Shown piece after piece: positions 58,865 through 64,000 of a stretch of 64,000 bases of DNA. Source of the DNA: Erysipelotrichaceae bacterium. Lineage in GTDB: Bacteria; Bacillota_I; Bacilli_A; Erysipelotrichales; Erysipelotrichaceae. Location of the stretch: assembly GCA_017473265.1 (NCBI GenBank), contig JAFULQ010000008.1, forward strand, positions 78,317 through 142,316. The letters are read 5' to 3'. The position numbers were made by a program, and so were the translations under genes. The notes beneath the pieces are model-generated. The model had not been told where the DNA came from. It worked only from the letters and a program-made list of their open reading frames with translations, and searched no databases. Numbering within the stretch: the first letter of the stretch is position 1; each line of letters opens with the position of its first letter.

Positions 58865-59356
58865 TTAATTTTCTTTTGGCTTATCTACTTCAGAGCCAAT
58901 ATAATAATCTCTTAAATGATATCCTTCTTCAACTTTGTTAATATTTGAAAATGATACAGTTACACCATATTTTTTACTTACTTCCCAAGCTTTTTCTCCA
59001 AAACCAAAAACATAATGAAGAAATGTATCATATTCTTTATCAATCTCTGTTGGTTTTTTATTTCCGATCCTATCTTGATAATAGTAAGCTCTTTCAACAA
59101 TTTTATTGATAGTAGTTTCTGGTTCAACTGTATTGCTTTCGATTATTTTTTTATTCTTTGCAATATAATGTTTATCTGTCCATACACCATTTTCGTATGT
59201 ACCAATATAATATTCAGAATCTTTTCCTTTTATCCATTGAAACCAGTATTTATTTCCTACGCCACCAATATAGTAATCTAAATCATCTCTATATCCAATA
59301 ACAAATTCAAAGCCATCATTATCATTTACAAGCTTCATAAAGGCGTTTTTATCCAT
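58865..59356 (-). CDS. Hypothetical protein, 163 residues
   Basis: No family recognised. Soluble, rich in Tyr, Trp, Lys and Asp, no membrane span or signal; starts MDKNAFMKLVNDNDGF and has three short 'YYIG' segments (DYYIGGVG, EYYIGTYE, DYYIGSE), hinting at a small repeated beta unit. ATG 59356 follows GGGAGGTG; the ATG at 59371 is too near that site. Second half of the last cassette of island A with the lipoprotein gene 15 bases on. A likely own promoter lies in the AT-rich 120 bases upstream. Confidence 0.7.
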   Translation of the reverse strand: MDKNAFMKLVNDNDGFEFVIGYRDDLDYYIGGVGNKYWFQWIKGKDSEYYIGTYENGVWTDKHYIAKNKKIIESNTVEPETTINKIVERAYYYQDRIGNKKPTEIDKEYDTFLHYVFGFGEKAWEVSKKYGVTVSFSNINKVEEGYHLRDYYIGSEVDKPKEN

Positions 59357-59478
59357 ATAAACACCTCCCATCTTTTAAAAATTATAAAATTCAAAACTAT
59401 AATATAATATTTTATAAATTTTCGCAATTAGTTAAACTATAAAAAGCACTTATAATTTATATAATAAATCTCCTCGAT

Positions 59479-59490
59479 AAATTCTAATTT
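59479..59490. repeat. Cassette palindrome inside island A
   Basis: AAATT-CT-AATTT between the 58-residue zinc-ribbon gene and the 163-residue gene. Confidence 0.65.
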
Positions 59491-59534
59491 GTAGTGATGT
59501 TTGTTATCCCTAAGATAATCACATTGTAGCATCT

Positions 59535-59711
59535 TTAAAGCGAAAAATCATCAACTTGATGAGGGGAAAGCATAGGTTGCTTTAAACGTAAAGCATACAT
59601 TTCGTTACCATCAGGAAGTAAACTTATTTTATGCTTTCTTTCGCTCCATATAGTCATAGCAGTATTTAAATAACCATGAATCATGTCAGTGTTACAATAA
59701 GGACATTTCAT
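59535..59711 (-). CDS. Small zinc-ribbon protein (DUF6487-like), 58 residues
   Basis: Short gene: MKCPYCNTDMIHGYLNTA, then a charged segment, ending HQVDDFSL. One CPYC pair with the CPYC-x3-M-x2-G-x-L pattern of small PF20097/DUF6487-type proteins; only half of a zinc site is present, so it may be a shortened member or a dimer. GGAGGTGAAAACTT precedes ATG 59711. It lies 18 bases after the 71-residue membrane gene in the same cassette. Confidence 0.7.
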   Translation of the reverse strand: MKCPYCNTDMIHGYLNTAMTIWSERKHKISLLPDGNEMYALRLKQPMLSPHQVDDFSL

Positions 59712-59729
59712 AAGTTTTCACCTCCATTT

Positions 59730-59945
59730 TTAACTAAATAGCCATTTTGCTAAAAAGTATGCAATTAATCCAAACCCTAAAAGAGTATCTATTGCATCCC
59801 AACTAGCACCATTAGCAATAAAATAAATCAGCATAATAACAACAATTGCTATTATTAATTTTCCTCCTCCAGAGCCATTTCCACCGCTTCCAGATGAGTG
59901 GTTAGTAGTACTTTTGTATGCGTAATAATCATCTTTATCTAACAT
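59730..59945 (-). CDS. Small membrane protein, 71 residues
   Basis: No family recognised. A Ser/Gly-rich soluble N-terminus (residues 1-28, SSGSGGNGSGGGK) followed by two hydrophobic segments (about 29-46 and 52-70). GAGGTGA lies before ATG 59945. It is first in the two-gene middle cassette of island A, right behind the palindrome at 59972. Confidence 0.65.
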   Translation of the reverse strand: MLDKDDYYAYKSTTNHSSGSGGNGSGGGKLIIAIVVIMLIYFIANGASWDAIDTLLGFGLIAYFLAKWLFS

Positions 59946-59971
59946 GAATTGTCACCTCAAAATTAATGCAC

Positions 59972-59983
59972 AAATTGGAATTG
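59972..59983. repeat. Cassette palindrome inside island A
   Basis: AAATT-GG-AATTG (one mismatch), nine bases beyond the stop of the DUF1905-like gene and ahead of the 71-residue gene. Confidence 0.65.
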
Positions 59984-59992
59984 GTCATACTG

Positions 59993-60628
59993 TCATTCTG
60001 TAAAAATCTCAATATAACTTTTTGTATTCTTCGGGTCGACCTCCTGCACGCCGCAGAAGGAGCCCTTATACCAAAGTACAAATCTATTATCATTATTCAC
60101 GATACAGCACACAGGCAGAAGGTAAGCATTGCCTTTGGTATAAACCGCCTTGGATGCGTAGGATATTCCATAATAGTCCAATGCTTCCAATATCTTTGAC
60201 CAAGATGCTTTCCCTTTTCCCATCAATCCAACTACATCCGAAAGCGGCACAGCTGCAAGCATGGAAACACAGTGCTGTCCGCACAACCCGTCTTGGCTGG
60301 GAATTGTTATAATGCCATCAATTTTTCGGACAGGATTCTCTCTGGAATATGGGCTATCATGGTTGATTCTTGATAAGGCGGCAATTGGCTCCATTTCGAT
60401 TTCATATTCTTTCTTCAATGCGAGAACAGACAAACATGCCTTTGATACAGGAATAAAATATCTACCGCTCCCTTTCGGAATGAGTTTACACTCAAAAGAA
60501 CATTCCTGGATGGATATACGGCACGGAATGTTTCCCGTTAAGCCTGTTTCTTCCCATACATTAAAGGGTATTTCAATAAATGTGCGTTTTCCTTCGGTAT
60601 GTATGATAGAAGTAAAACGATATATCAT
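59993..60628 (-). CDS. Two-domain protein: DUF1905-like N-terminus, C39-like cysteine peptidase C-terminus
   Basis: 211 residues. The first 75 resemble the beta-barrel DUF1905 domain (FTSIIHTEGKRTFIEIPF, GRYFIPVSKACL). The rest looks like a C39-type papain fold: DGLCGQHCVSMLAAVPLSDV with a Cys at the helix start, later LPVCCIVNNDNRFVLWYKG that could hold the His-equivalent region, though a clear catalytic His is not seen. Codons are richer in G and C than the neighbours, suggesting recent transfer. ATG 60628 is seven bases after AAAGGCGG. Promoter-proximal cassette of island A. Confidence 0.6.
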   Translation of the reverse strand: MIYRFTSIIHTEGKRTFIEIPFNVWEETGLTGNIPCRISIQECSFECKLIPKGSGRYFIPVSKACLSVLALKKEYEIEMEPIAALSRINHDSPYSRENPVRKIDGIITIPSQDGLCGQHCVSMLAAVPLSDVVGLMGKGKASWSKILEALDYYGISYASKAVYTKGNAYLLPVCCIVNNDNRFVLWYKGSFCGVQEVDPKNTKSYIEIFTE

Positions 60629-60660
60629 TATGATACCGCCTTTCATATTCTCTGCTATTC

Positions 60661-60672
60661 AAATTCTAATTT
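60661..60672. repeat. Cassette palindrome next to promoter, island A
   Basis: AAATT-CT-AATTT, 245 bp before the start of rpsI-tail repeat 2; 26 bases downstream of the promoter -10. Confidence 0.7.
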
Positions 60673-60793
60673 ATAGGGAACTATACATCCCTACTTTGTG
60701 TATATTTTAGCACTTTAGTTATTCAAATTCATTAAATTAATTTCGAAAAAATCTAACATATGCATTCTCAAGCACGATGGTTACGTCTCGTAA

Positions 60794-60814
60794 AGGCACA
60801 ATAAAGGCACAAAT
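60794..60814. repeat. GGCACAA direct repeat, island A
   Basis: GGCACAATAAAGGCACAA: two GGCACAA boxes, identical to the copy at 61894, exactly 112 bp before rpsI-tail repeat 2. Resembles arm-type binding sites of a tyrosine integrase. Confidence 0.75.
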
Positions 60815-60905
60815 TAGTGAAATTTAGAGAATCTAAAAATGCCTATATTCAAAAAAGCCTATAAATAAAGGGTTTTTTAAAGGTCATAAAAATATTCGTA
60901 GTCAA

Positions 60906-61017
60906 CCACAATTCTCTAAACGTTAATCAATTTTACGAAAGAGACTACAAGAACTTCTCACATTTGTGGGAAGTTTTTTGTTTATATAAAGAAAAAGCTA
61001 ATCAATTAAGATTAGCT
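60906..61017 (+). repeat. rpsI-tail repeat 2 (candidate att site)
   Basis: Same 112-bp rpsI end, terminator and second hairpin as repeat 1; no other rpsI sequence precedes it. In frame it would still encode PQFSKR and stop. Confidence 0.93.
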
Positions 61018-61031
61018 TAATACTTTTAAAT

Positions 61032-61043
61032 ACATTCAAATTT
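61032..61043. repeat. Degenerate cassette palindrome, left end of island B
   Basis: ACATT-CA-AATTT, nine of twelve bases as in 58074, at the same 126-bp offset from the rpsI tail. Overlaps the stop codon of the XRE gene. Confidence 0.5.
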
Positions 61044-61650
61044 ATTTTTTTAATATTTTCATACACCAAGTCCATTTTCCACATTCAGGACATTTTAACA
61101 ATCTTCTACTTGGTGTTTGCATCAACAAGGCAATCTCTTTATAATTAGGAACAAACATATGTTGACAGTTCTTACATTCATAGTAACCTGTTTCTACCTT
61201 AAATTTGAAAGCGATAATACAAGGAATTATAAATAGTATAATAGCTGCTATTATCATAAAATATTGAAATCCACATTCAGGGATAAGGAGTGATATTAAA
61301 GTTATCAAACAAACAAGTGCTACCATACTGGTTGCGATAATAACATATGCGGAATGTCTAAGTCGTTTATGATATCTTTCCTCATTTTTTGCCATTTGAA
61401 AAATCAATTCATTTAATTGTTCATCCTTTTGTTCCATATTAATCATCTCCCCACATAATAATTCATTTACACTAATTTCTAGTATCTCACAAAGTTTAAG
61501 CATAATATCGAAATCGGGCATTGACTTACCTGTTTCCCATTTTGATATAGCTCTGTCGGTTATATTCAAATTTTCTGCCAACTGTGCTTGTGTAAGATTT
61601 TTCTTTTTTCTGCATTCTGTAATAAACTTTCCAATTTTGATTTGATCCAT
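61042..61650 (-). CDS. XRE-family regulator with membrane and zinc-ribbon parts
   Basis: 202 residues: N-terminal helix-turn-helix (KIGKFITECRKKKNLTQAQL...ITDRAISKWETGKSMP, residues 4-45), two hydrophobic segments (about 105-150) and a C-terminal zinc ribbon with CKNC and CPEC. A membrane-tethered repressor that senses metal or redox is possible; targets unknown. Start ATG has AAAGGAGGTAACTT. Its leader carries a hairpin whose loop has CCTCC, complementary to the ribosome site. Only gene of island B. Confidence 0.85.
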   Translation of the reverse strand: MDQIKIGKFITECRKKKNLTQAQLAENLNITDRAISKWETGKSMPDFDIMLKLCEILEISVNELLCGEMINMEQKDEQLNELIFQMAKNEERYHKRLRHSAYVIIATSMVALVCLITLISLLIPECGFQYFMIIAAIILFIIPCIIAFKFKVETGYYECKNCQHMFVPNYKEIALLMQTPSRRLLKCPECGKWTWCMKILKK

Positions 61651-61703
61651 AAGTTACCTCCTTTCGTTTTGATTGTAAACGATATATAGGAAAAGAAACA
61701 CGA

Positions 61704-61739
61704 ACTAACGGTTGAAAAGGGGAGGACTCAACCATTAGT
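61704..61739 (-). promoter_or_regulatory. Leader hairpin with anti-ribosome-site loop
   Basis: On the mRNA strand ACTAATGGTTGA pairs with CAACCGTTAGT; the loop contains CCTCCCC, which can pair with AGGAGG before the XRE start codon. A translational switch is possible. Confidence 0.5.
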
Positions 61740-61758
61740 AGAGTGAAAATTGAATATC

Positions 61759-61770
61759 AAATTTTAATTT
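61759..61770. repeat. Cassette palindrome next to promoter, island B
   Basis: AAATT-TT-AATTT, 20 bp from the promoter -10 and 247 bp before rpsI-tail repeat 3. Confidence 0.65.
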
Positions 61771-61893
61771 ATCAAAATAATATATGCATATTATAACATC
61801 CATTATTTATGTAAACATTAAGAATATCTATTTATTTACATGATACATAAAGGGGGAATATGCAATTTTAATTTTGTTGAAGAATACTGATAG

Positions 61894-61914
61894 AGGCACA
61901 ATAAAGGCACAAAT
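61894..61914. repeat. GGCACAA direct repeat, island B
   Basis: Same 21 bases as at 60794, again exactly 112 bp before the next rpsI tail. Confidence 0.75.
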
Positions 61915-62005
61915 AGACAATTTTAAATCAAATTTAAAACAGTGAAGTGTAAAAAAGCCTTTAAACAAAGGATTTTTAAATCTTGAGTTTCATACTTTGA
62001 TATGA

Positions 62006-62117
62006 CCACAGTTCTCTAAACGTTAATCAATTTTACGAAAGAGACAACAAGAGATCATTCATATTTGGATGGTCTTTTTTGTTTATATAAAGAAAAAGCT
62101 AATCATAATGATTAGCT
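62006..62117 (+). repeat. rpsI-tail repeat 3 (candidate att site)
   Basis: Core 62012-62045 identical to the other copies. The terminator arm differs in sequence (GATCATTC...GGATGGTC) but keeps a hairpin and T tract, and the second hairpin AGCTAATC/GATTAGCT is kept. Confidence 0.9.
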
Positions 62118-62131
62118 TAATACTGTTTTAT

Positions 62132-62143
62132 AAATTGTAATTT
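62132..62143. repeat. Cassette palindrome, left end of island C
   Basis: AAATT-GT-AATTT, 126 bp from the start of rpsI-tail repeat 3, just after the XRE stop codon. Confidence 0.68.
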
Positions 62144-62146
62144 GTA

Positions 62147-62665
62147 TTACTTATTCTTTTTAATCAAACTTAATTTTTTTTGTTTAAAAGTCATATCATG
62201 ATTATTATTATAAAAACCTATAAATTCAAATAATAATCCTAAGCCACATAAAGCACCATCTATAAAATCTGGTATATTATCTTTAAAAATATATGATAAT
62301 AAACTAAATTGATTATCCAAAATCACAATTAAAATACAAAGCAAACCTGCTCTAAAATAATTGTTTAATTTTGTAGTCTTGTCTTTCTTTTCTCTGTTAG
62401 AATATTCAATAACATTGTTTATTGTATCTCTTAACTTTTCTAATTCTTCTTTAGTCATTCTTCTACCATTTAATAATTCTGATACTTCTACATTAAGTTC
62501 TTCTGCTAAAATAGTTATCATTGATAAATCTGGCATTGTTTTTCCATTTTCCCAACGACTAATTGACTTATCTGTAACTCCCATTTTTTCTGCTAGTTGT
62601 TCTTGTGTTAAGTTTTTTTCTTTTCTTAATTCAGAAATAAATTTTCCTATTTTTTCTTGATCCAT
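62147..62665 (-). CDS. XRE-family regulator with C-terminal membrane segments
   Basis: 172 residues: helix-turn-helix (KIGKFISELRKEKNLTQEQL...VTDKSISRWENGKTMP, residues 5-46), a charged linker, then two hydrophobic segments (about 105-145) and a Lys-rich end. Related in its N-terminal half to the regulator of island B. ATG 62665 is six bases after AGAGGG; another ATG at 62671 is too close. Last cassette of island C. Targets unknown. Confidence 0.85.
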   Translation of the reverse strand: MDQEKIGKFISELRKEKNLTQEQLAEKMGVTDKSISRWENGKTMPDLSMITILAEELNVEVSELLNGRRMTKEELEKLRDTINNVIEYSNREKKDKTTKLNNYFRAGLLCILIVILDNQFSLLSYIFKDNIPDFIDGALCGLGLLFEFIGFYNNNHDMTFKQKKLSLIKKNK

Positions 62666-62738
62666 AATCATCCCTCTTTTCAAAAACAATTTTATATTAT
62701 TTTTTTAAATTTAACAGGACAGAACCTGAGAGTTTAAC

Positions 62739-62750
62739 AAATTGGAATTT
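62739..62750. repeat. Cassette palindrome inside island C (longest arms)
   Basis: AAATT-GG-AATTT within AACAAATT/AATTTGTT, eight-base perfect arms, between the VOC and XRE genes; six bases beyond the VOC stop. Confidence 0.72.
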
Positions 62751-62755
62751 GTTGA

Positions 62756-63118
62756 TTACAGCGGTGTTCCTACTTCAATTAAGTTACCATCCAAATCGTA
62801 GAATCTGACCACCTTTTGCCCCCAACTGTGTGTCATCAGGTGATTGACATATTCGATTTCAGGGTAAAGTGTTTCAAGACGCTCCACAAATTGTTCTATG
62901 TTGGGTTCTTCAAAATACAACTCAGATTGATTGCTGTTTGGAATTACACTTCTTTTTGTGAATTGTTCCCAGTATCCCGATTCCTGTAAATATATATTAT
63001 TCGTCAATTCCATATTCCCATCGTTGTCTTGAAGCAATTGAAATCCAAACATATCACTATAGAACTTTAACGCACGATTACAATCTTTAACAACAATAAG
63101 TGTTCCTTTATATTTCAT
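62756..63118 (-). CDS. VOC-family (glyoxalase/bleomycin-resistance-like) protein
   Basis: 120-residue metal-binding VOC fold: starts MKYKGTLIVVKDCNRALKFYSDMFGFQLL, ends KVVRFYDLDGNLIEVG, the typical beta-alpha-beta pair with a C-terminal Glu ligand. May act in detoxification or antibiotic binding; substrate unknown. GAGGAG is seven bases before ATG 63118. Single-gene cassette between palindromes at 62739 and 63135, only about 17 bases downstream of the latter. Confidence 0.87.
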   Translation of the reverse strand: MKYKGTLIVVKDCNRALKFYSDMFGFQLLQDNDGNMELTNNIYLQESGYWEQFTKRSVIPNSNQSELYFEEPNIEQFVERLETLYPEIEYVNHLMTHSWGQKVVRFYDLDGNLIEVGTPL

Positions 63119-63134
63119 ATACATTCTCCTCGTC

Positions 63135-63146
63135 AAATTGGAATTT
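63135..63146. repeat. Cassette palindrome inside island C
   Basis: AAATT-GG-AATTT between the VOC and DUF5131 genes, three bases beyond the DUF5131 stop codon. Confidence 0.72.
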
Positions 63147-63149
63147 ATA

Positions 63150-63863
63150 TTACTGTTTCTTATAATCAATATTCGCTAATTTAGCTTGCTTAGTCAAATC
63201 TTTTGTTTGAATTTTATATTGTTTCCCATCCTTTATAGTATAAGTTCCACATTGTCTAAATTCAAAATTTACGTTTCTTCTTATACATTGTTCTCTAATA
63301 CTTAAAGCCCAATCATAATTAAATGGTCTGGCGTTAAAATCAGATTCTCCACCAACCACAACAAGTTCTATACCATCAAGATATTTCTCAATATCTATTT
63401 TTTCTATTAACGGTTGTGCTGTAATACATTTATGTTTTATTGGTAAATCTTGAAATATTGATAATTTGTAATCTGCATTTTTTTGATTTTCAATAGTACA
63501 ACAAATAACTACATTATCATAACCATCATTCCAATCGTCAGGTATACATTTTATAAATCTATCAATTCTTTTTGTTAAAAATAAGAAAATGCAATCTTGT
63601 CTTTCTTTAATCATTTCCCAACAGTCTTTTCTCCACTCATCTGCTTCCTCAATTAAAAAATCTGTTGAAAAACAAGTATAAACTATACCAGATTTCATTT
63701 TATAGTTTCCGTTTTTTAATTTTTCTATTGGTTTTTCAAAATCTGTTGTCTTTACTATTTCGTTAGTATTAACATTTCTTTTGTAATCTCCTTTGTGAAT
63801 ATAACAATGTAAACAACCATCACTACACTTTTTACAACCTCGCCAAGGATTCCACATTGCCAT
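63150..63863 (-). CDS. DUF5131 (phage Gp37/Gp68-like) protein
   Basis: 237-residue protein of the DUF5131 group found in phages and islands. N-terminus MWNPWRGCKKCSDGCLHCY carries a Cys cluster like that of radical-SAM or ThyX-neighbour proteins, then FLFLTKRIDRF and VVVGGESDFNARPF, both family hallmarks. Function unproven. Start ATG 63863 with GTGAGATG upstream; ATG 63857 also possible. Promoter-proximal cassette of island C. Confidence 0.87.
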   Translation of the reverse strand: MAMWNPWRGCKKCSDGCLHCYIHKGDYKRNVNTNEIVKTTDFEKPIEKLKNGNYKMKSGIVYTCFSTDFLIEEADEWRKDCWEMIKERQDCIFLFLTKRIDRFIKCIPDDWNDGYDNVVICCTIENQKNADYKLSIFQDLPIKHKCITAQPLIEKIDIEKYLDGIELVVVGGESDFNARPFNYDWALSIREQCIRRNVNFEFRQCGTYTIKDGKQYKIQTKDLTKQAKLANIDYKKQ

Positions 63864-63880
63864 ATTATCATCTCACTTTC

Positions 63881-63892
63881 AAATTCTAATTT
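63881..63892. repeat. Cassette palindrome next to promoter, island C
   Basis: AAATT-CT-AATTT, 20 bp from the promoter -10, same spacing as in island B. Confidence 0.7.
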
Positions 63893-64000
63893 ATCGAAAT
63901 AATATATGCATATTATAACATCCATCATATTTGTAATCATTAAGAATGTATTTTTATTTCCTGAAAAAATAATGAATAATATGTAATTTAAATTCGGTTG
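63881..64000 (-). promoter_or_regulatory. Right module of island C, promoter (cut by window end)
   Basis: Homologous to 61759-61880. Extended -10 TGTTATAAT on the minus strand (TATAAT at 63917-63912). The window ends about 14 bases before the place where the GGCACAA repeat would be expected. Confidence 0.7.

Larger units (their letters stand above)
57949..60905. mobile_element. rpsI-associated cassette island A
   Basis: Bounded by rpsI-tail repeats at 57949 and 60906. Left module (125 bp to the palindrome at 58074), three cassettes on the minus strand split by palindromes at 59479 and 59972, right palindrome at 60661, outward promoter at 60699-60726, GGCACAA repeat at 60794, next rpsI tail at 60906. 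No recombinase gene, so it would need help in trans to move. Confidence 0.75.
60661..60905 (-). promoter_or_regulatory. Right module of island A (non-coding)
   Basis: No gene found. Reading towards the cassettes, it holds a terminator-like hairpin, the GGCACAA direct repeat (60794-60814), a promoter TTGAAT (60726-60721), 16 bases, TATACA (60704-60699), a TAGGGA/TCCCTA hairpin, then the palindrome. It would transcribe all cassettes of the island. Confidence 0.65.
60906..62005. mobile_element. rpsI-associated cassette island B
   Basis: Smallest island, 1.1 kb with one gene (XRE regulator). Left palindrome 61032, right palindrome 61759, promoter at 61790, GGCACAA repeat 61894, next rpsI tail 62006. 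It shows the minimal frame of the element. Confidence 0.75.
61759..62005 (-). promoter_or_regulatory. Right module of island B (non-coding)
   Basis: No gene found. Extended -10 promoter TGTTATAAT on the minus strand (TATAAT at 61795-61790), followed by TATGCATATATTATTT and the palindrome. About 120 bp are homologous to 63881-64000 of island C. Further out lie the GGCACAA repeat and a hairpin AAAAAGCC...GGATTTTT. Confidence 0.7.
62006..64000. mobile_element. rpsI-associated cassette island C (runs past window end)
   Basis: Left palindrome 62132, inner palindromes 62739 and 63135, right palindrome 63881, promoter at 63912. Three single-gene cassettes: XRE, VOC, DUF5131. By analogy with island B a fourth rpsI tail should lie near base 64127. 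Confidence 0.7.

Noticed and set aside
61526..61735. Possible 69-residue gene upstream of the XRE gene
   Set aside because: It overlaps the XRE coding region in another frame and contains the leader hairpin; no ribosome site.
62732..62757. Classical integron attC site: GTTTAAC...GTTGATT around the palindrome at 62739
   Set aside because: GTTTAAC fits the R'' pattern but GTTGATT does not fit GTTRRRY, the arms are far shorter than known attC sites, and the other palindromes lack both boxes.
1..64000. tRNA or rRNA genes
   Set aside because: I saw no cloverleaf with T-loop GTTCRA pattern or rRNA segments; a dedicated search could still find one.

Overview
The window is a low-GC chromosomal segment from a Gram-positive bacterium, probably a gut Erysipelotrichales-type Bacillota close to the Mollicutes. 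The evidence is the Bacillus-like order cysS-mrnC-rlmB-sigH-rpmG-secE-nusG, rplKAJL, rpoBC, rpsL-rpsG-fusA-tuf, rpsJ...rplQ, ecfA1A2T-truA and rplM-rpsI, zinc-ribbon forms of L33, L36 and S14, no rpmD between rpsE and rplO, and an Asn in the RpoB rifampicin pocket where most bacteria have His.

Layout. 1-3533: end of cysS, Mini-RNase III, 23S methyltransferase, SigH-like sigma factor, L33, SecE, NusG. 3545-13528: an accessory block splitting nusG from rplK (DUF1836 protein, two DegV/FakB proteins, UPF0303 protein, MFS permease, RlmA-type methyltransferase, thioredoxin-like lipoprotein, ABC exporter, two tandem Cof-type HAD phosphatases, alpha/beta hydrolase). 13568-24673: rplKA, rplJL, a methyltransferase, rpoB and rpoC; rpoC has an in-frame TAA. 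24755-27975: ABC-F ATPase, YvlD-like membrane protein, phosphoesterase lipoprotein. 28012-32470: rpsL-rpsG-fusA-tuf. 32567-35838: HAD phosphatase and two FemAB-type aminoacyltransferases. 35943-50390: S10-spc-alpha supercluster. 50428-52934: TrmR-like methyltransferase, Ig-like lipoprotein, repeat-rich RraB-like protein. 52976-57003: ECF transporter, truA, PHP phosphatase. 57014-58024: rplM-rpsI.

From 57949 to the end is the part I think is new. The last codons of rpsI plus two following hairpins (112 bp) occur three times, at 57949, 60906 and 62006. They bound three back-to-back islands of 2.9, 1.1 and at least 2.0 kb. Each island has the same frame: rpsI tail, then 125-126 bp later a 12-bp palindrome AAATT-NN-AATTT, then small accessory genes all on the minus strand, then another such palindrome just downstream of one outward promoter, then (in the two complete islands) a GGCACAA direct repeat exactly 112 bp before the next rpsI tail. 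Inside the larger islands the same palindrome sits at the boundaries of one- or two-gene cassettes. This looks like an integron-like promoter-plus-cassette array carried by elements that insert at the 3' end of rpsI and have accreted in tandem. No recombinase gene is in the window. Cargo includes two XRE regulators, a VOC protein, a DUF5131 protein, a DUF1905-like/C39-like protein, a lipoprotein and small unknowns.

The housekeeping operons carry readable regulation: strong promoters with A-tract upstream regions, an L1-binding-site mimic before rplK, an L10-type leader with attenuator before rplJ, and structured leaders before rpsL, rpsJ and rplM.
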